This document shows, in pieces, positions 36,386 through 44,981 of a DNA stretch of 64,000 bases (its first letter is position 1; each line of letters begins with the position of its first letter). The notes beneath the pieces are model-generated. The model was not told the DNA's origin. It saw only the letters and a program-made list of their open reading frames with translations, and made no database searches. A program made the translations under genes and the position numbers. Source of the DNA: an uncultured Gammaproteobacteria bacterium. Its GTDB lineage: Bacteria; Pseudomonadota; Gammaproteobacteria; Pseudomonadales; Pseudohongiellaceae. The stretch lies in the NCBI GenBank assembly GCA_913060975.1, contig CAJXVC010000001.1, forward strand, positions 372,001-436,000, read 5' to 3'.

Positions 36386-39300
36386 TTAACGTGTTAGTGA
36401 TGCGGTGATTTGCGCCAGTGTCAGCAATTCGCGCAACGCCACTGAAAACATCGCATAGTCAGGCTGGGCTTCGGACTGCAGCTGGCCCAGTATCTGCCCG
36501 GTGCGCGACAATGCCTGCTCATTCAATGCGATCCACTGTTCAACTTGCTGATGCGCAGATCCTGAACAACCAGTATCAGTAATCACATTGCTACTCAAGG
36601 CGCGCTGCTGCCAGGCGAGATCATCCAGATAGGTTTCCCGGGCCAGCGCTTGCCAGTAGTTGTTAACCGGCAATTGATTGATAATTTTGCCAAGCCAGTT
36701 CAACTGCAACTCTTCGCCAACGGTGTAATAGATGTCCACCACTTTGGCCAGGCTCTCACCAGTGCTCTGCTGGATTTCAACGAAACTGCTGGCAGAGAAA
36801 ATAAAGTCGCATTGGCAAATCCGGTTGGCGATATCCTCAGGGACTTTTTGTTCACACAAGGCAGTGAATCGCTCGTTAAACATTTGCTGATAATCCGGCG
36901 GCAGTTTCGCCGGCAGCATCCTGGCAACCTGTTTGATGCCGCGACCCAGAGTTTGCACTTCATCACTGAAATCGCAATTGCCGCGCCGGTTGCGCAGCAA
37001 CCAGCGGGTTGCGCGGCGCATCAAGCGAATGACGCGCGTCATCATCTCAATTTGCAAGTCGGTCGATACACGCAATTCCAAGGCTTCAAGGTCGGACCAT
37101 AAATCATCCACGGCAAAGGCATCACGCGTGATCAGCGCCGCACGCACGACCTCGTCAATACTCGATGCTGTAGATTCGACCATGCGGTAGATAAAACTCG
37201 GCCCCAACAGATTGACCAATGTATTGGCTATCTGTGTAGCGATGATTTGCCGACGTAGCGGATGGGCACGAATCGCTTTCTTGTCTTTGTCGACCAATTC
37301 CTGTGGAAAAGCACTAAACAGGAATGACTCCAGATACTCATCATTGATAAAGCTCGCCTCGGTGAGCTTCGACTTGAGCAGCATCTTCATATAAGAAGTA
37401 ATGACAGCCAACTCTGGCCGCGTCAGATACTCATCCTTGGCTGCCCGTTCTTCCAGCGATTCAGCAGTGGGCAAGAATTCCAGCGCCCTGTCCAGCCCGG
37501 CTCTTGCCTCCAAAAAGGCGATCAAATCTGCATATTCTTTGTGGCGGACACGCGCATCAGTACTGGCCAGACTAATGGCCTGGACCTGTGAATAATTATT
37601 ATCAAGGACCAGGTCGGCCACCGATTTGGTCATGGATTTCAGTAAGCTTTTGCGCTTACTCAAGGTTAGCGAGGATTCAGCCATCTGACGATTGAGTAAA
37701 ATTTTGATATTGACCTCGTGGTCAGAGCAATCCACTCCCGCTGAATTATCAACAAAATCAGTAACGGAAATACCACCCTCCAGTGCGTATTCAATACGCG
37801 CCCGCTGGGTAAGGCCGAGATTGCCGCCTTCACCGATGACGCGTGCACGCACATCCTGGCCATCAACACGCAAGGCATCGTTGGCTTTGTCGCCCACGTC
37901 CGAGTGCGCCTCGTCAGAGGCTTTGATGTAGGTGCCAATGCCGCCGTTCCAAATCAGGTCCACTGGTGCTTTCAGAAGCTCATGAATGAGCTGATTCGGC
38001 GTAAGCTTGTCTTTGTCGATAGCGAAGCATTCCTGCATCTCTTTACTTAGCGCGATCGATTTGGCGCTCCTATCGAATACACCCCCACCTTTGGAGATCA
38101 ATTTGCTGTCGTAGTCTGACCAGCCAGAGCCCTGCAGCTTGAATAAACGCTGGCGTTCTTTGAAGCTGGCAGCCGCATCCGGGTCAGGGTCGATAAATAT
38201 ATGACGGTGATTGAATGCAGCAACCAGTCGAATGTGCCGGGATAACAGCATACCGTTGCCGAATACATCACCGCTCATGTCACCAATGCCAAGTACTGTG
38301 AAATCTTCTTTCTGGACATTGACGCCAAGCTCGCGGAAATGCCGCTGCACGGAGACCCACGCGCCTTTGGCGGTGATACCCATGGCTTTGTGGTCGTAAC
38401 CATAGCTGCCGCCCGAAGCAAAGCCATCGCCCATCCAGAAGTTGTAGTCGTCGGCGACACCGTTGGCGATATCGGAAAAACTTGCCGTACCCTTATCGGC
38501 AGCAACCACCAGGTAGGTATCTTCCTCATCCTGATGTTTTAGATTCGGCGGCCCTACTACCTCCCCTTCGACAATATTGTCTGTCAGGTCCAACAGACCA
38601 CTGATAAAAGTTTTGTAGCAGCTAATGCCCTGTTCCATCTGCTGTTTGCGGTCTGCATTCTGGATGGGTTGTCTAACGATAAAGCCGCCTTTGGCACCTA
38701 CAGGAACAATAACGGCGTTCTTAACTTGCTGTGCTTTCACCAGCCCAAGCACTTCGGTCCGATAATCTTCGCTGCGATCCGACCAACGCAAACCACCGCG
38801 TGCTACTTTACCACCACGCAAATGCACACCTTCAACCTGACGCGAGTAGACAAAAATCTCAAAGCGCGGCTTGGGTCTTGGCATGGCCTCAATGGCCTGC
38901 GGATTAAACTTGAATGAAAAATAGTTTTTCGGCTCATTATTTTTATCAAGCTGAAAGAAATTGCTGCGCAAGGTCGCCTCAAGTAATTCAAGAATTGCTC
39001 TGAGCACGCTGTCTTCAGCCAGATTCACGACCTCGTCAACACTACTGAGAATCTTTTGCCGCAAGCGCTTGCTTGCTCGTTCGTTCATATCGGTCTGTTG
39101 TGGATCGAATAGGACATAGAACAATTGCAATAAGTCCTGCGCAATATTTTGGTGCTGGGCCAGCGTTTCGGCAATGAAGTTGGTTACATAGCCAAATTGA
39201 ATCTGTTTCAGATAGGCGGCGTAGGCGCGTAATAGCGCCACATCACGCCAATGCATGCCAGCAGTCGTGACCAGCGCATTGAAGGCATCGTCGTCACACT

Positions 39301-41242
39301 GGCCTTCCCAGATTGCCCTGAAGGCGTCCTCGAATTTATCGGTTATGGCCACATCAAACTTGCCATTGCGATGCTTTCGGAACAATGAAAAATCATGCAG
39401 CCAGATTTGCTGCTCATCTTCTACTTGCAGTTTGAATGTTTTCTCGCTAATGATATTGAGACCAAGATTTTCCAGAATCGGATCCACGTCAGACAATAGT
39501 AATTGTTTGCCCAGACTGAAGATCTTAAAGCGCAACTCAGCACCACTATCGCCACGACAAGGCGACAACTTCAGAGCAAGACCACCGGTGCTCAATACTG
39601 ATTCGATACGGCCAATATCCGCGACTGCTTCGCGGCCACTATAACTTTCCTTATAGCTGCCGGAGAAAGTCTCACCATAAGTGCCTTGTAAATCATGGGC
39701 AGCGGCTTCGCCATGCTTACTGCGTAACGCCTCCAGAAAATAGTCTTCCCAAGGTTTAACAAGAGTGACTATGGATTGCTCCAATTCCGCCGAGTCATAC
39801 TTAACTCGATGAATTTCTGGAACGCGCAAAATAAAATGCACGCGCGCCAGCATGGACTCCGAAAGAAAGACGTTGTAATCCAGTTCACTGGCTTGCAGAC
39901 GCTCTTGCAAGAAATCCTGGATACGTTGCCTGACGCGAGTGGTATAAATGTCACGCGGCACATAAACCAGACAGGAAAAAAACTTGCCGTAGGTATCTTT
40001 ACGAATAAACACCTTGCTAGTGCGAGTATCCTGAATCCGCGTAATTTCCATAGCCGTATCGAACAACTGATCAGATGACATCTGAAACAATTCTTCCCGC
40101 GGGAAAGCATTGATCACTTGCATCAAATCCTTGCTATTGTGTCCGTTAGGCGAAAACCCGGAGCGCTCCATGACGTTACGCACCTTGGCACGAACCAGCG
40201 GGATATCCATCGCTGGACGATAGTAAACCGACGACGTGTACAAACCCGTAAAGCGGTGTTCGACGACGACATTGCCGTGGCTGTCGAATTCTTTTAATAG
40301 CAAATAGTCGTAGTAAGCCGGACGATGTACCCGGGAGCGAATAGAGGATTTGGCGAAACTGCAGATTTGCCGCCGCAGGATAACTTCAGCGGTGCCTTTG
40401 GGAAGCTTGTTGAGCTTGGCGCGATCCTTGATTTCTCTTTTGTAGCGCGACACACCGAGTAGTGACTCGCGTTGTAGCTCCATGGTTTTCGACTTGCCAC
40501 GATGCGTGAGCCGGTATTGCTCATAGCCTAAAAAGGTAAAGTGATTATTGATCACCCAGGCAATGAACTCGCTAGCCTCGGTTAACTCTTCCTGACTCAC
40601 TGGCAAGCTATCACTGTTCGCCAGTAGCGATTGCCGCACTTCTTCCGCGCGCTCGACCATCGGCGCAAAGTCTTTCACTGCGGCAGTAACAAATTTCAGC
40701 GTAGTTTTAATTTCTTTGGCAATAGCCGCGCACTGCTCATCGCTCAAATAGGCACAGCGGATGCTGCTAATTGCTTCACCGCGATAACCGGTTTCGGCAT
40801 TGGCAGCAATGGCCTGCAGCTTGCCACCCTTGCCCTGCTTTCTTGGCGTACGCTTGCAATGAACAACCGTATTGTTGACTTGATGAACAACAGCGCCCAT
40901 TCGATTCAGGCATTGCCGAATAGAGTCGATGACAAACGGCATGTCGTTCAGCAATAAAAAGATCTGCGTCTCACTCGAGAACTCACCGGATTGCTCCGTA
41001 TGATGCACAAGCTCCAACTTGGGCGTTGTCGACTGACGGGTTTGCAAGAATCGCCAGACTGCTTGCACATCGGCAAACAATTCTTCTTCATGAGTATTCG
41101 CCAATAGTGAATTGGCCGCACTGGCAAAATACTTGCGCGCGAACAGTTTTAATTGCTCTGCACGTTTGGCACTGTATTCCGAATCGATTTTCTGCAGCAC
41201 AGGTGCTAGCAAGACGTTGTTGGATGCCGATCTTTCAATCAT
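36386..41242 (-). CDS. gdhB: NAD-specific glutamate dehydrogenase, large type
   Basis: A 1618-residue enzyme of the roughly 180 kDa GDH class that catalyses NAD-dependent deamination of glutamate to 2-oxoglutarate. The N-terminal half (about 1-700) has the ACT-like regulatory region typical of the class (LLNDMPFVIDSIRQCLNRMG near 90). The catalytic core spans about 700-1230, with the glutamate-binding lysine segment PVGAKGGF near 850 and the GIGDMSGDVFGNGM stretch near 985. A helical C-terminal domain follows. The length matches P. aeruginosa GdhB. Such enzymes support growth on glutamate and arginine. It is divergent from the moxR operon, with 212 bp between the two starts. Confidence 0.96.
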   Translation of the reverse strand: MIERSASNNVLLAPVLQKIDSEYSAKRAEQLKLFARKYFASAANSLLANTHEEELFADVQAVWRFLQTRQSTTPKLELVHHTEQSGEFSSETQIFLLLNDMPFVIDSIRQCLNRMGAVVHQVNNTVVHCKRTPRKQGKGGKLQAIAANAETGYRGEAISSIRCAYLSDEQCAAIAKEIKTTLKFVTAAVKDFAPMVERAEEVRQSLLANSDSLPVSQEELTEASEFIAWVINNHFTFLGYEQYRLTHRGKSKTMELQRESLLGVSRYKREIKDRAKLNKLPKGTAEVILRRQICSFAKSSIRSRVHRPAYYDYLLLKEFDSHGNVVVEHRFTGLYTSSVYYRPAMDIPLVRAKVRNVMERSGFSPNGHNSKDLMQVINAFPREELFQMSSDQLFDTAMEITRIQDTRTSKVFIRKDTYGKFFSCLVYVPRDIYTTRVRQRIQDFLQERLQASELDYNVFLSESMLARVHFILRVPEIHRVKYDSAELEQSIVTLVKPWEDYFLEALRSKHGEAAAHDLQGTYGETFSGSYKESYSGREAVADIGRIESVLSTGGLALKLSPCRGDSGAELRFKIFSLGKQLLLSDVDPILENLGLNIISEKTFKLQVEDEQQIWLHDFSLFRKHRNGKFDVAITDKFEDAFRAIWEGQCDDDAFNALVTTAGMHWRDVALLRAYAAYLKQIQFGYVTNFIAETLAQHQNIAQDLLQLFYVLFDPQQTDMNERASKRLRQKILSSVDEVVNLAEDSVLRAILELLEATLRSNFFQLDKNNEPKNYFSFKFNPQAIEAMPRPKPRFEIFVYSRQVEGVHLRGGKVARGGLRWSDRSEDYRTEVLGLVKAQQVKNAVIVPVGAKGGFIVRQPIQNADRKQQMEQGISCYKTFISGLLDLTDNIVEGEVVGPPNLKHQDEEDTYLVVAADKGTASFSDIANGVADDYNFWMGDGFASGGSYGYDHKAMGITAKGAWVSVQRHFRELGVNVQKEDFTVLGIGDMSGDVFGNGMLLSRHIRLVAAFNHRHIFIDPDPDAAASFKERQRLFKLQGSGWSDYDSKLISKGGGVFDRSAKSIALSKEMQECFAIDKDKLTPNQLIHELLKAPVDLIWNGGIGTYIKASDEAHSDVGDKANDALRVDGQDVRARVIGEGGNLGLTQRARIEYALEGGISVTDFVDNSAGVDCSDHEVNIKILLNRQMAESSLTLSKRKSLLKSMTKSVADLVLDNNYSQVQAISLASTDARVRHKEYADLIAFLEARAGLDRALEFLPTAESLEERAAKDEYLTRPELAVITSYMKMLLKSKLTEASFINDEYLESFLFSAFPQELVDKDKKAIRAHPLRRQIIATQIANTLVNLLGPSFIYRMVESTASSIDEVVRAALITRDAFAVDDLWSDLEALELRVSTDLQIEMMTRVIRLMRRATRWLLRNRRGNCDFSDEVQTLGRGIKQVARMLPAKLPPDYQQMFNERFTALCEQKVPEDIANRICQCDFIFSASSFVEIQQSTGESLAKVVDIYYTVGEELQLNWLGKIINQLPVNNYWQALARETYLDDLAWQQRALSSNVITDTGCSGSAHQQVEQWIALNEQALSRTGQILGQLQSEAQPDYAMFSVALRELLTLAQITASLTR

Positions 41243-41378
41243 TGGAAGTGAGTCTCCATAGAATCATTGCTCTGATTATTGTCATCGTCGTAAGACATTA
41301 CGACCAATCATCAGTACCACTGGATTTGGCCCTACTCAGCGTCAGGATTTACGCTGCAATCGGAGATTGAGGTTCGCC

Positions 41379-41406
41379 TAGACATTAAAGGGAAAACCTT
41401 TAAAAT
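41379..41406 (+). promoter_or_regulatory. MoxR/Bat operon promoter with palindrome in the spacer
   Basis: TAGACA (41379-41384) and TAAAAT (41401-41406) each match five of six sigma-70 consensus bases and are 16 bp apart. A perfect inverted repeat TTAAAGG-GAAAA-CCTTTAA (41385-41403) fills the spacer and enters the -10. The predicted start is near 41413, about 42 nt before the moxR ATG. A dyad in this position is typical of repressor or MerR-type activator sites, but no regulator gene is adjacent. Confidence 0.55.
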
Positions 41407-41454
41407 CCCTGTCTTCTTCTAAAAGCGCCCCTCAGAGTATAGAGATATCTTGAT

Positions 41455-42414
41455 ATGAGCCATCACGGAATAATAACAGAACTCAAAAATTGGTTATCGC
41501 ACCAGATCATTGGTCAGGAGCGTCTGTTAGATCGCCTTTTGATAGCCCTGCTGGCAGATGGCCACCTACTTGTTGAAGGTGCGCCCGGTCTGGCAAAAAC
41601 CAAAGCCATCAAGGATTTATCTCGCGCCATCGAGGGTGATTTCCACCGTATCCAGTTTACGCCCGATTTATTACCCAGTGATATCACGGGTACTGAAGTC
41701 TTTCGACCCGAAGATGGGTCGTTCCGCTTCCAGCAGGGTCCTATCTTCCATAATCTGGTTCTGGCTGACGAAATCAACCGGGCCCCGGCCAAGGTACAGT
41801 CGGCATTGCTCGAAGCCATGGCAGAACATCAGGTCAGTGTCGGCCGTGAATCTTTCACCCTGCCACCCTTGTTTCTCGTGATGGCCACGCAAAACCCCAT
41901 CGAGCAGGAAGGTACCTACCCACTGCCGGAAGCACAGTTAGACCGCTTTCTTATGCACGTTACCATCGGCTACCCCAGTTCGGATGCCGAGCGCGAAATC
42001 CTGCATTTGGTCCGCGATGAAGCCGCTAACAAAATTCCCGAGCCCCCCAAGCAAGTCGCCCAGGACGACTTGTTCGCCGCCCGTCAGGAAATCCTGCAAA
42101 TGCATATGGCGCCGGAAGTCGAGGAATACATTATTCAAATCATCATGGCGACGCGAAATCCCGAGGTCTATGGCGAAGATCTGGCCTCCTGGCTCGAATT
42201 TGGCGCCAGCCCCCGTGGCACAATCTCTCTGGACCGTTGCGCCAGAGCTCATGCCTGGATTCAGGGGCGCGATTTTGTCAGCCCTGACGACGTTCAGGAA
42301 ATCATGTTTGACGTCCTCCGTCACCGAATCTTGCTCAGCTTCGAGGCTGAAGCCAGTGGTGTGACACCGGACAAAGTGCTGGAGACCATTCGCGAGCGCG
42401 TCCCGTCAGCCTAA
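41455..42414 (+). CDS. MoxR-family AAA+ ATPase (first module)
   Basis: A 319-residue AAA+ ATPase of the AAA_3 type. Walker A is GAPGLAKT (42-49), with the Ala before Lys that is common in MoxR proteins. Walker B is LVLADEIN near 100-107, followed by RAPAKVQSALLEAMAEHQV. The sensor region MATQNPIEQEGTYPLPEAQLDRFL is near 142-165. MoxR proteins are thought to act as chaperones that help assemble or activate VWA-domain partners. Here it heads moxR-DUF58-DUF4381-VWA-VWA/TPR-BatD, all on the plus strand with small gaps or overlaps. The substrate is unknown; VWA proteins in the same operon are the likeliest clients. Confidence 0.92.
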   Translation: MSHHGIITELKNWLSHQIIGQERLLDRLLIALLADGHLLVEGAPGLAKTKAIKDLSRAIEGDFHRIQFTPDLLPSDITGTEVFRPEDGSFRFQQGPIFHNLVLADEINRAPAKVQSALLEAMAEHQVSVGRESFTLPPLFLVMATQNPIEQEGTYPLPEAQLDRFLMHVTIGYPSSDAEREILHLVRDEAANKIPEPPKQVAQDDLFAARQEILQMHMAPEVEEYIIQIIMATRNPEVYGEDLASWLEFGASPRGTISLDRCARAHAWIQGRDFVSPDDVQEIMFDVLRHRILLSFEAEASGVTPDKVLETIRERVPSA

Positions 42415-42433
42415 CGGCAAAAGGACCCTCGAG

Positions 42434-43414
42434 ATGTCTACAAGACTGCAAATCGACCCCCAACACGCCCGCTACCAAGCTCGTGGCGCGGCCATTTCTC
42501 TGCAACAGCTAATCGTGCAGCGCTATGCGGCCAGGACCCTTGAGTATCTGGCCCAGCACCGTTCAATTGCAGGTATTTCCGGGCTGCACTTGTCCAAGAT
42601 GCGTGGCCGCGGTATCGACTTCGAAGAGTTCCGCCCCTATCAAGCCGGCGACGATATTCGCTTGATTGACTGGCGCGTCACTGCTCGGACAAACAGGCCA
42701 TTTACCAAGGTATTCCGCGAAGAGCGCGAAAGACCCGTCATTATCGCGGTAGATCAGACTCACAACATGTATTTTGGCAGCCAGGTGGCCTTCAAGTCGG
42801 TCATCGCCGCTCAAGCTGCCGCAGTTTTTTGTTGGCTGGCTATTGATAATGGTGATCGCGTGGGCGGGCTGGTATTTTCAGACGTAGATTCCGCGCTAGT
42901 GCGCCCCAAGCGTAGCCGCCGATCTGCCCTGCATCTGCTGAATCAGGTTTATCAATACAACCAGCACTTGCAGGACATCAAAAACCCCGAAGCGCAGGTG
43001 CCGACGGACCCGGATTTCAAGCCGGGCCTGGCCAGTGCTCTCGGGCAGATTCGTCGTATCACGAAGCCAGGCAGTACGCTGTATGTGATTTCTGATTTTG
43101 TAACACTCGATGACAAAGCTATTCAGTACCTGAACCAACTTTCACGTCATAATAATGTCGTGTGTTGTATGGTTTACGATGCACTGGAAGAGTCCCTGCC
43201 AGTGCCGGGAATGTACTCTATTACTGATGGCAGCAAGAAAGGCGCGATTAACACACATAACAGTAAGACCCGTGCTCGCTACCGCGAACAATTTCACGAA
43301 CGCATGGCACGTCTGGAATCACAACTGGACAAACTACAGGTTCGTCTTATCAAAATGCGCACCAATGAACTGGTGGTAGAACAGATTAGAGAATGGATAG
43401 CGAAGAACTCCTAG
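42434..43414 (+). CDS. DUF58 domain protein (first module)
   Basis: A 326-residue protein with the DUF58 signature GRGIDFEEFRPYQAGDDIR followed by DWRVTARTNRPFTKVF (about residues 53-90). Then comes a degenerate VWA-like fold beginning PVIIAVDQTHNMYFGS, where the MIDAS serines are replaced, so metal binding may be lost. No membrane helix is evident, unlike the DUF58 protein of the second module. It starts 20 bp after moxR and overlaps the next gene by 22 bp. DUF58 proteins nearly always accompany MoxR ATPases, but their biochemical role is not established. Confidence 0.9.
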   Translation: MSTRLQIDPQHARYQARGAAISLQQLIVQRYAARTLEYLAQHRSIAGISGLHLSKMRGRGIDFEEFRPYQAGDDIRLIDWRVTARTNRPFTKVFREERERPVIIAVDQTHNMYFGSQVAFKSVIAAQAAAVFCWLAIDNGDRVGGLVFSDVDSALVRPKRSRRSALHLLNQVYQYNQHLQDIKNPEAQVPTDPDFKPGLASALGQIRRITKPGSTLYVISDFVTLDDKAIQYLNQLSRHNNVVCCMVYDALEESLPVPGMYSITDGSKKGAINTHNSKTRARYREQFHERMARLESQLDKLQVRLIKMRTNELVVEQIREWIAKNS

Positions 43415-43923
43415 CCCAATTGGCAGACATTCATCTGCCAGCACCCGTGAGCTGGTGGCCTCTAGCCCCCGGCTGGTGGGTGCTTGCCGTTTTGTTGGTG
43501 GTTCTCGCCGGGTATCTGGGCCACCTGTACTGGCGCAGCGTGCAACAACGCCGCGTGCGCGACTATGCGTTAGGAGAATTGCAGGCCTGCCATCAACGCT
43601 TTGCCGACAGCCCGGAACCTGGCACTGAGCGCACAATTCGCTTTGTCAATGAAAGCAATTCCGTACTGCGCCGCGTGGCAATGGTGCATTTCCCCAGTGA
43701 AAATGTCGCCAGCCTTGCCGGTACTGACTGGGTCGACTTCCTGCGCCAGCATAATCGTAGCGGCACCCTGGACGAATCACTCGCCCATGCGCTGGCCTAT
43801 GGGCGATTTCAAACCTCATTGAAAGTCGACTGCGACGCCTTGTACAACTTTGCCAAGCTGTGGATTCGTGACCTGTATGAGCAACACAAGACCCTGCCAC
43901 AACCACAGGGAGCTAGTCGCTAA
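43393..43923 (+). CDS. DUF4381 domain membrane protein
   Basis: A 176-residue protein with a short N-terminus (QLADIHLPAPVSWWPLAPGWW), one membrane helix at about 25-50 and a cytoplasmic helical domain to about residue 165. The LADIHLPxPxxWWPLAPGWW start is typical of DUF4381 proteins, which are found almost only between DUF58 and VWA genes in these operons. The start overlaps the DUF58 gene by 22 bp and the stop overlaps the following VWA start. It is probably an inner-membrane scaffold for the complex; that is inference from gene order. Confidence 0.87.
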   Translation: MDSEELLAQLADIHLPAPVSWWPLAPGWWVLAVLLVVLAGYLGHLYWRSVQQRRVRDYALGELQACHQRFADSPEPGTERTIRFVNESNSVLRRVAMVHFPSENVASLAGTDWVDFLRQHNRSGTLDESLAHALAYGRFQTSLKVDCDALYNFAKLWIRDLYEQHKTLPQPQGASR

Positions 43924-44981
43924 TGCTTGAATTCACCTGGCCCTGGGTATTTGTCTTACTACCTCTGCCCTATCTGATTTACAAATTCATGCCGGCGGCA
44001 CCGCGTCAGGATGCGGCGTTGTATGTGCCATTTTTCGGCGTGCTGTCGAGCCTGCAAGCCGACAATGACGACATCAGCAGCGGCCGGCGCCTGAATCTGA
44101 TTTGCTGCAGCCTTATCTGGCTGCTCGTCATACTGGCTGCCTCGCGCCCGCAGTGGCTGGGCGAACCCGTACAATTGCCGTCAACAGGCCGCGATCTGAT
44201 GCTATCTGTAGATATCTCCGGAAGTATGGAAGCGCAGGATATGGTCGTTGGCAACCGTCAGGCCTCCCGCATCGACGTTGTTAAAGCCGTTGTCGGCGAT
44301 TTTGTTGAGCGCCGCGAAGGTGATCGACTGGGCCTGATCCTGTTCGCCGCCCATGCCTATGTGCAAGCCCCACTGACTTTCGACAGAGAAACTGTTGGCA
44401 CCTTATTGGAAGAAGCGGAAATCGGCATTATCGAAGAATCAGCCACCGCTATCGGCGATGCGATTGGTCTGGCTGTCATTCACCTGCGCAACCGGCCAGA
44501 AAACAGCCGCGTGCTGGTCTTACTCACCGACGGCGTGAACAATGCCGGCTCGGTGTCGCCTGAACAGGCGGGCATGTTGGCGCAACAGGAAAACATCCGC
44601 GTCTATACCATAGGCATCGGCGCTGATCAGGTTGTGCAGCGCTCATTCTTTGGCGCGCGGGCTATTAATCCCTCAGCCGAGCTGGATGAGGCGGTATTGA
44701 CGCAAATCGCCGAATCTACTGGCGGCCGTTATTTCCGGGCTCGCGACGTCAATGATCTGGTCGGCATCTACGAAGAGCTGGACCGTTTGGAAACCATAGA
44801 ACAGGATGACCAGACTTACCGCCCAACTCGAGTACTCTTTTACTATCCTTTAGGCACCGCATTGGCCATCAGCTTTTTGCTGGCATTGGCCTCGATTCCT
44901 TGGCTCGCCCTGTTTGGGCGCGCCCGTGTCGAAGATTTTGACGACGCCGACAACAGCAACGCGAGCGGGAGTCAGGCCTGA
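43923..44981 (+). CDS. batA: VWA domain membrane protein, BatA-like
   Basis: A 352-residue inner-membrane protein. Helices lie at about 4-22 and 58-75, then a von Willebrand A domain (about 90-280) with an intact metal-ion site DISGS (D97, S99, S101) and TDGVNNAG near 203, and a last helix near 307-330. BatA proteins were first described in aerotolerance operons of Bacteroides; in proteobacteria related operons affect stress tolerance and envelope integrity. Expected to expose the VWA domain between its membrane anchors and to meet the second VWA protein. The start and stop each overlap the neighbouring genes, suggesting coupled translation. Confidence 0.9.
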   Translation: MLEFTWPWVFVLLPLPYLIYKFMPAAPRQDAALYVPFFGVLSSLQADNDDISSGRRLNLICCSLIWLLVILAASRPQWLGEPVQLPSTGRDLMLSVDISGSMEAQDMVVGNRQASRIDVVKAVVGDFVERREGDRLGLILFAAHAYVQAPLTFDRETVGTLLEEAEIGIIEESATAIGDAIGLAVIHLRNRPENSRVLVLLTDGVNNAGSVSPEQAGMLAQQENIRVYTIGIGADQVVQRSFFGARAINPSAELDEAVLTQIAESTGGRYFRARDVNDLVGIYEELDRLETIEQDDQTYRPTRVLFYYPLGTALAISFLLALASIPWLALFGRARVEDFDDADNSNASGSQA

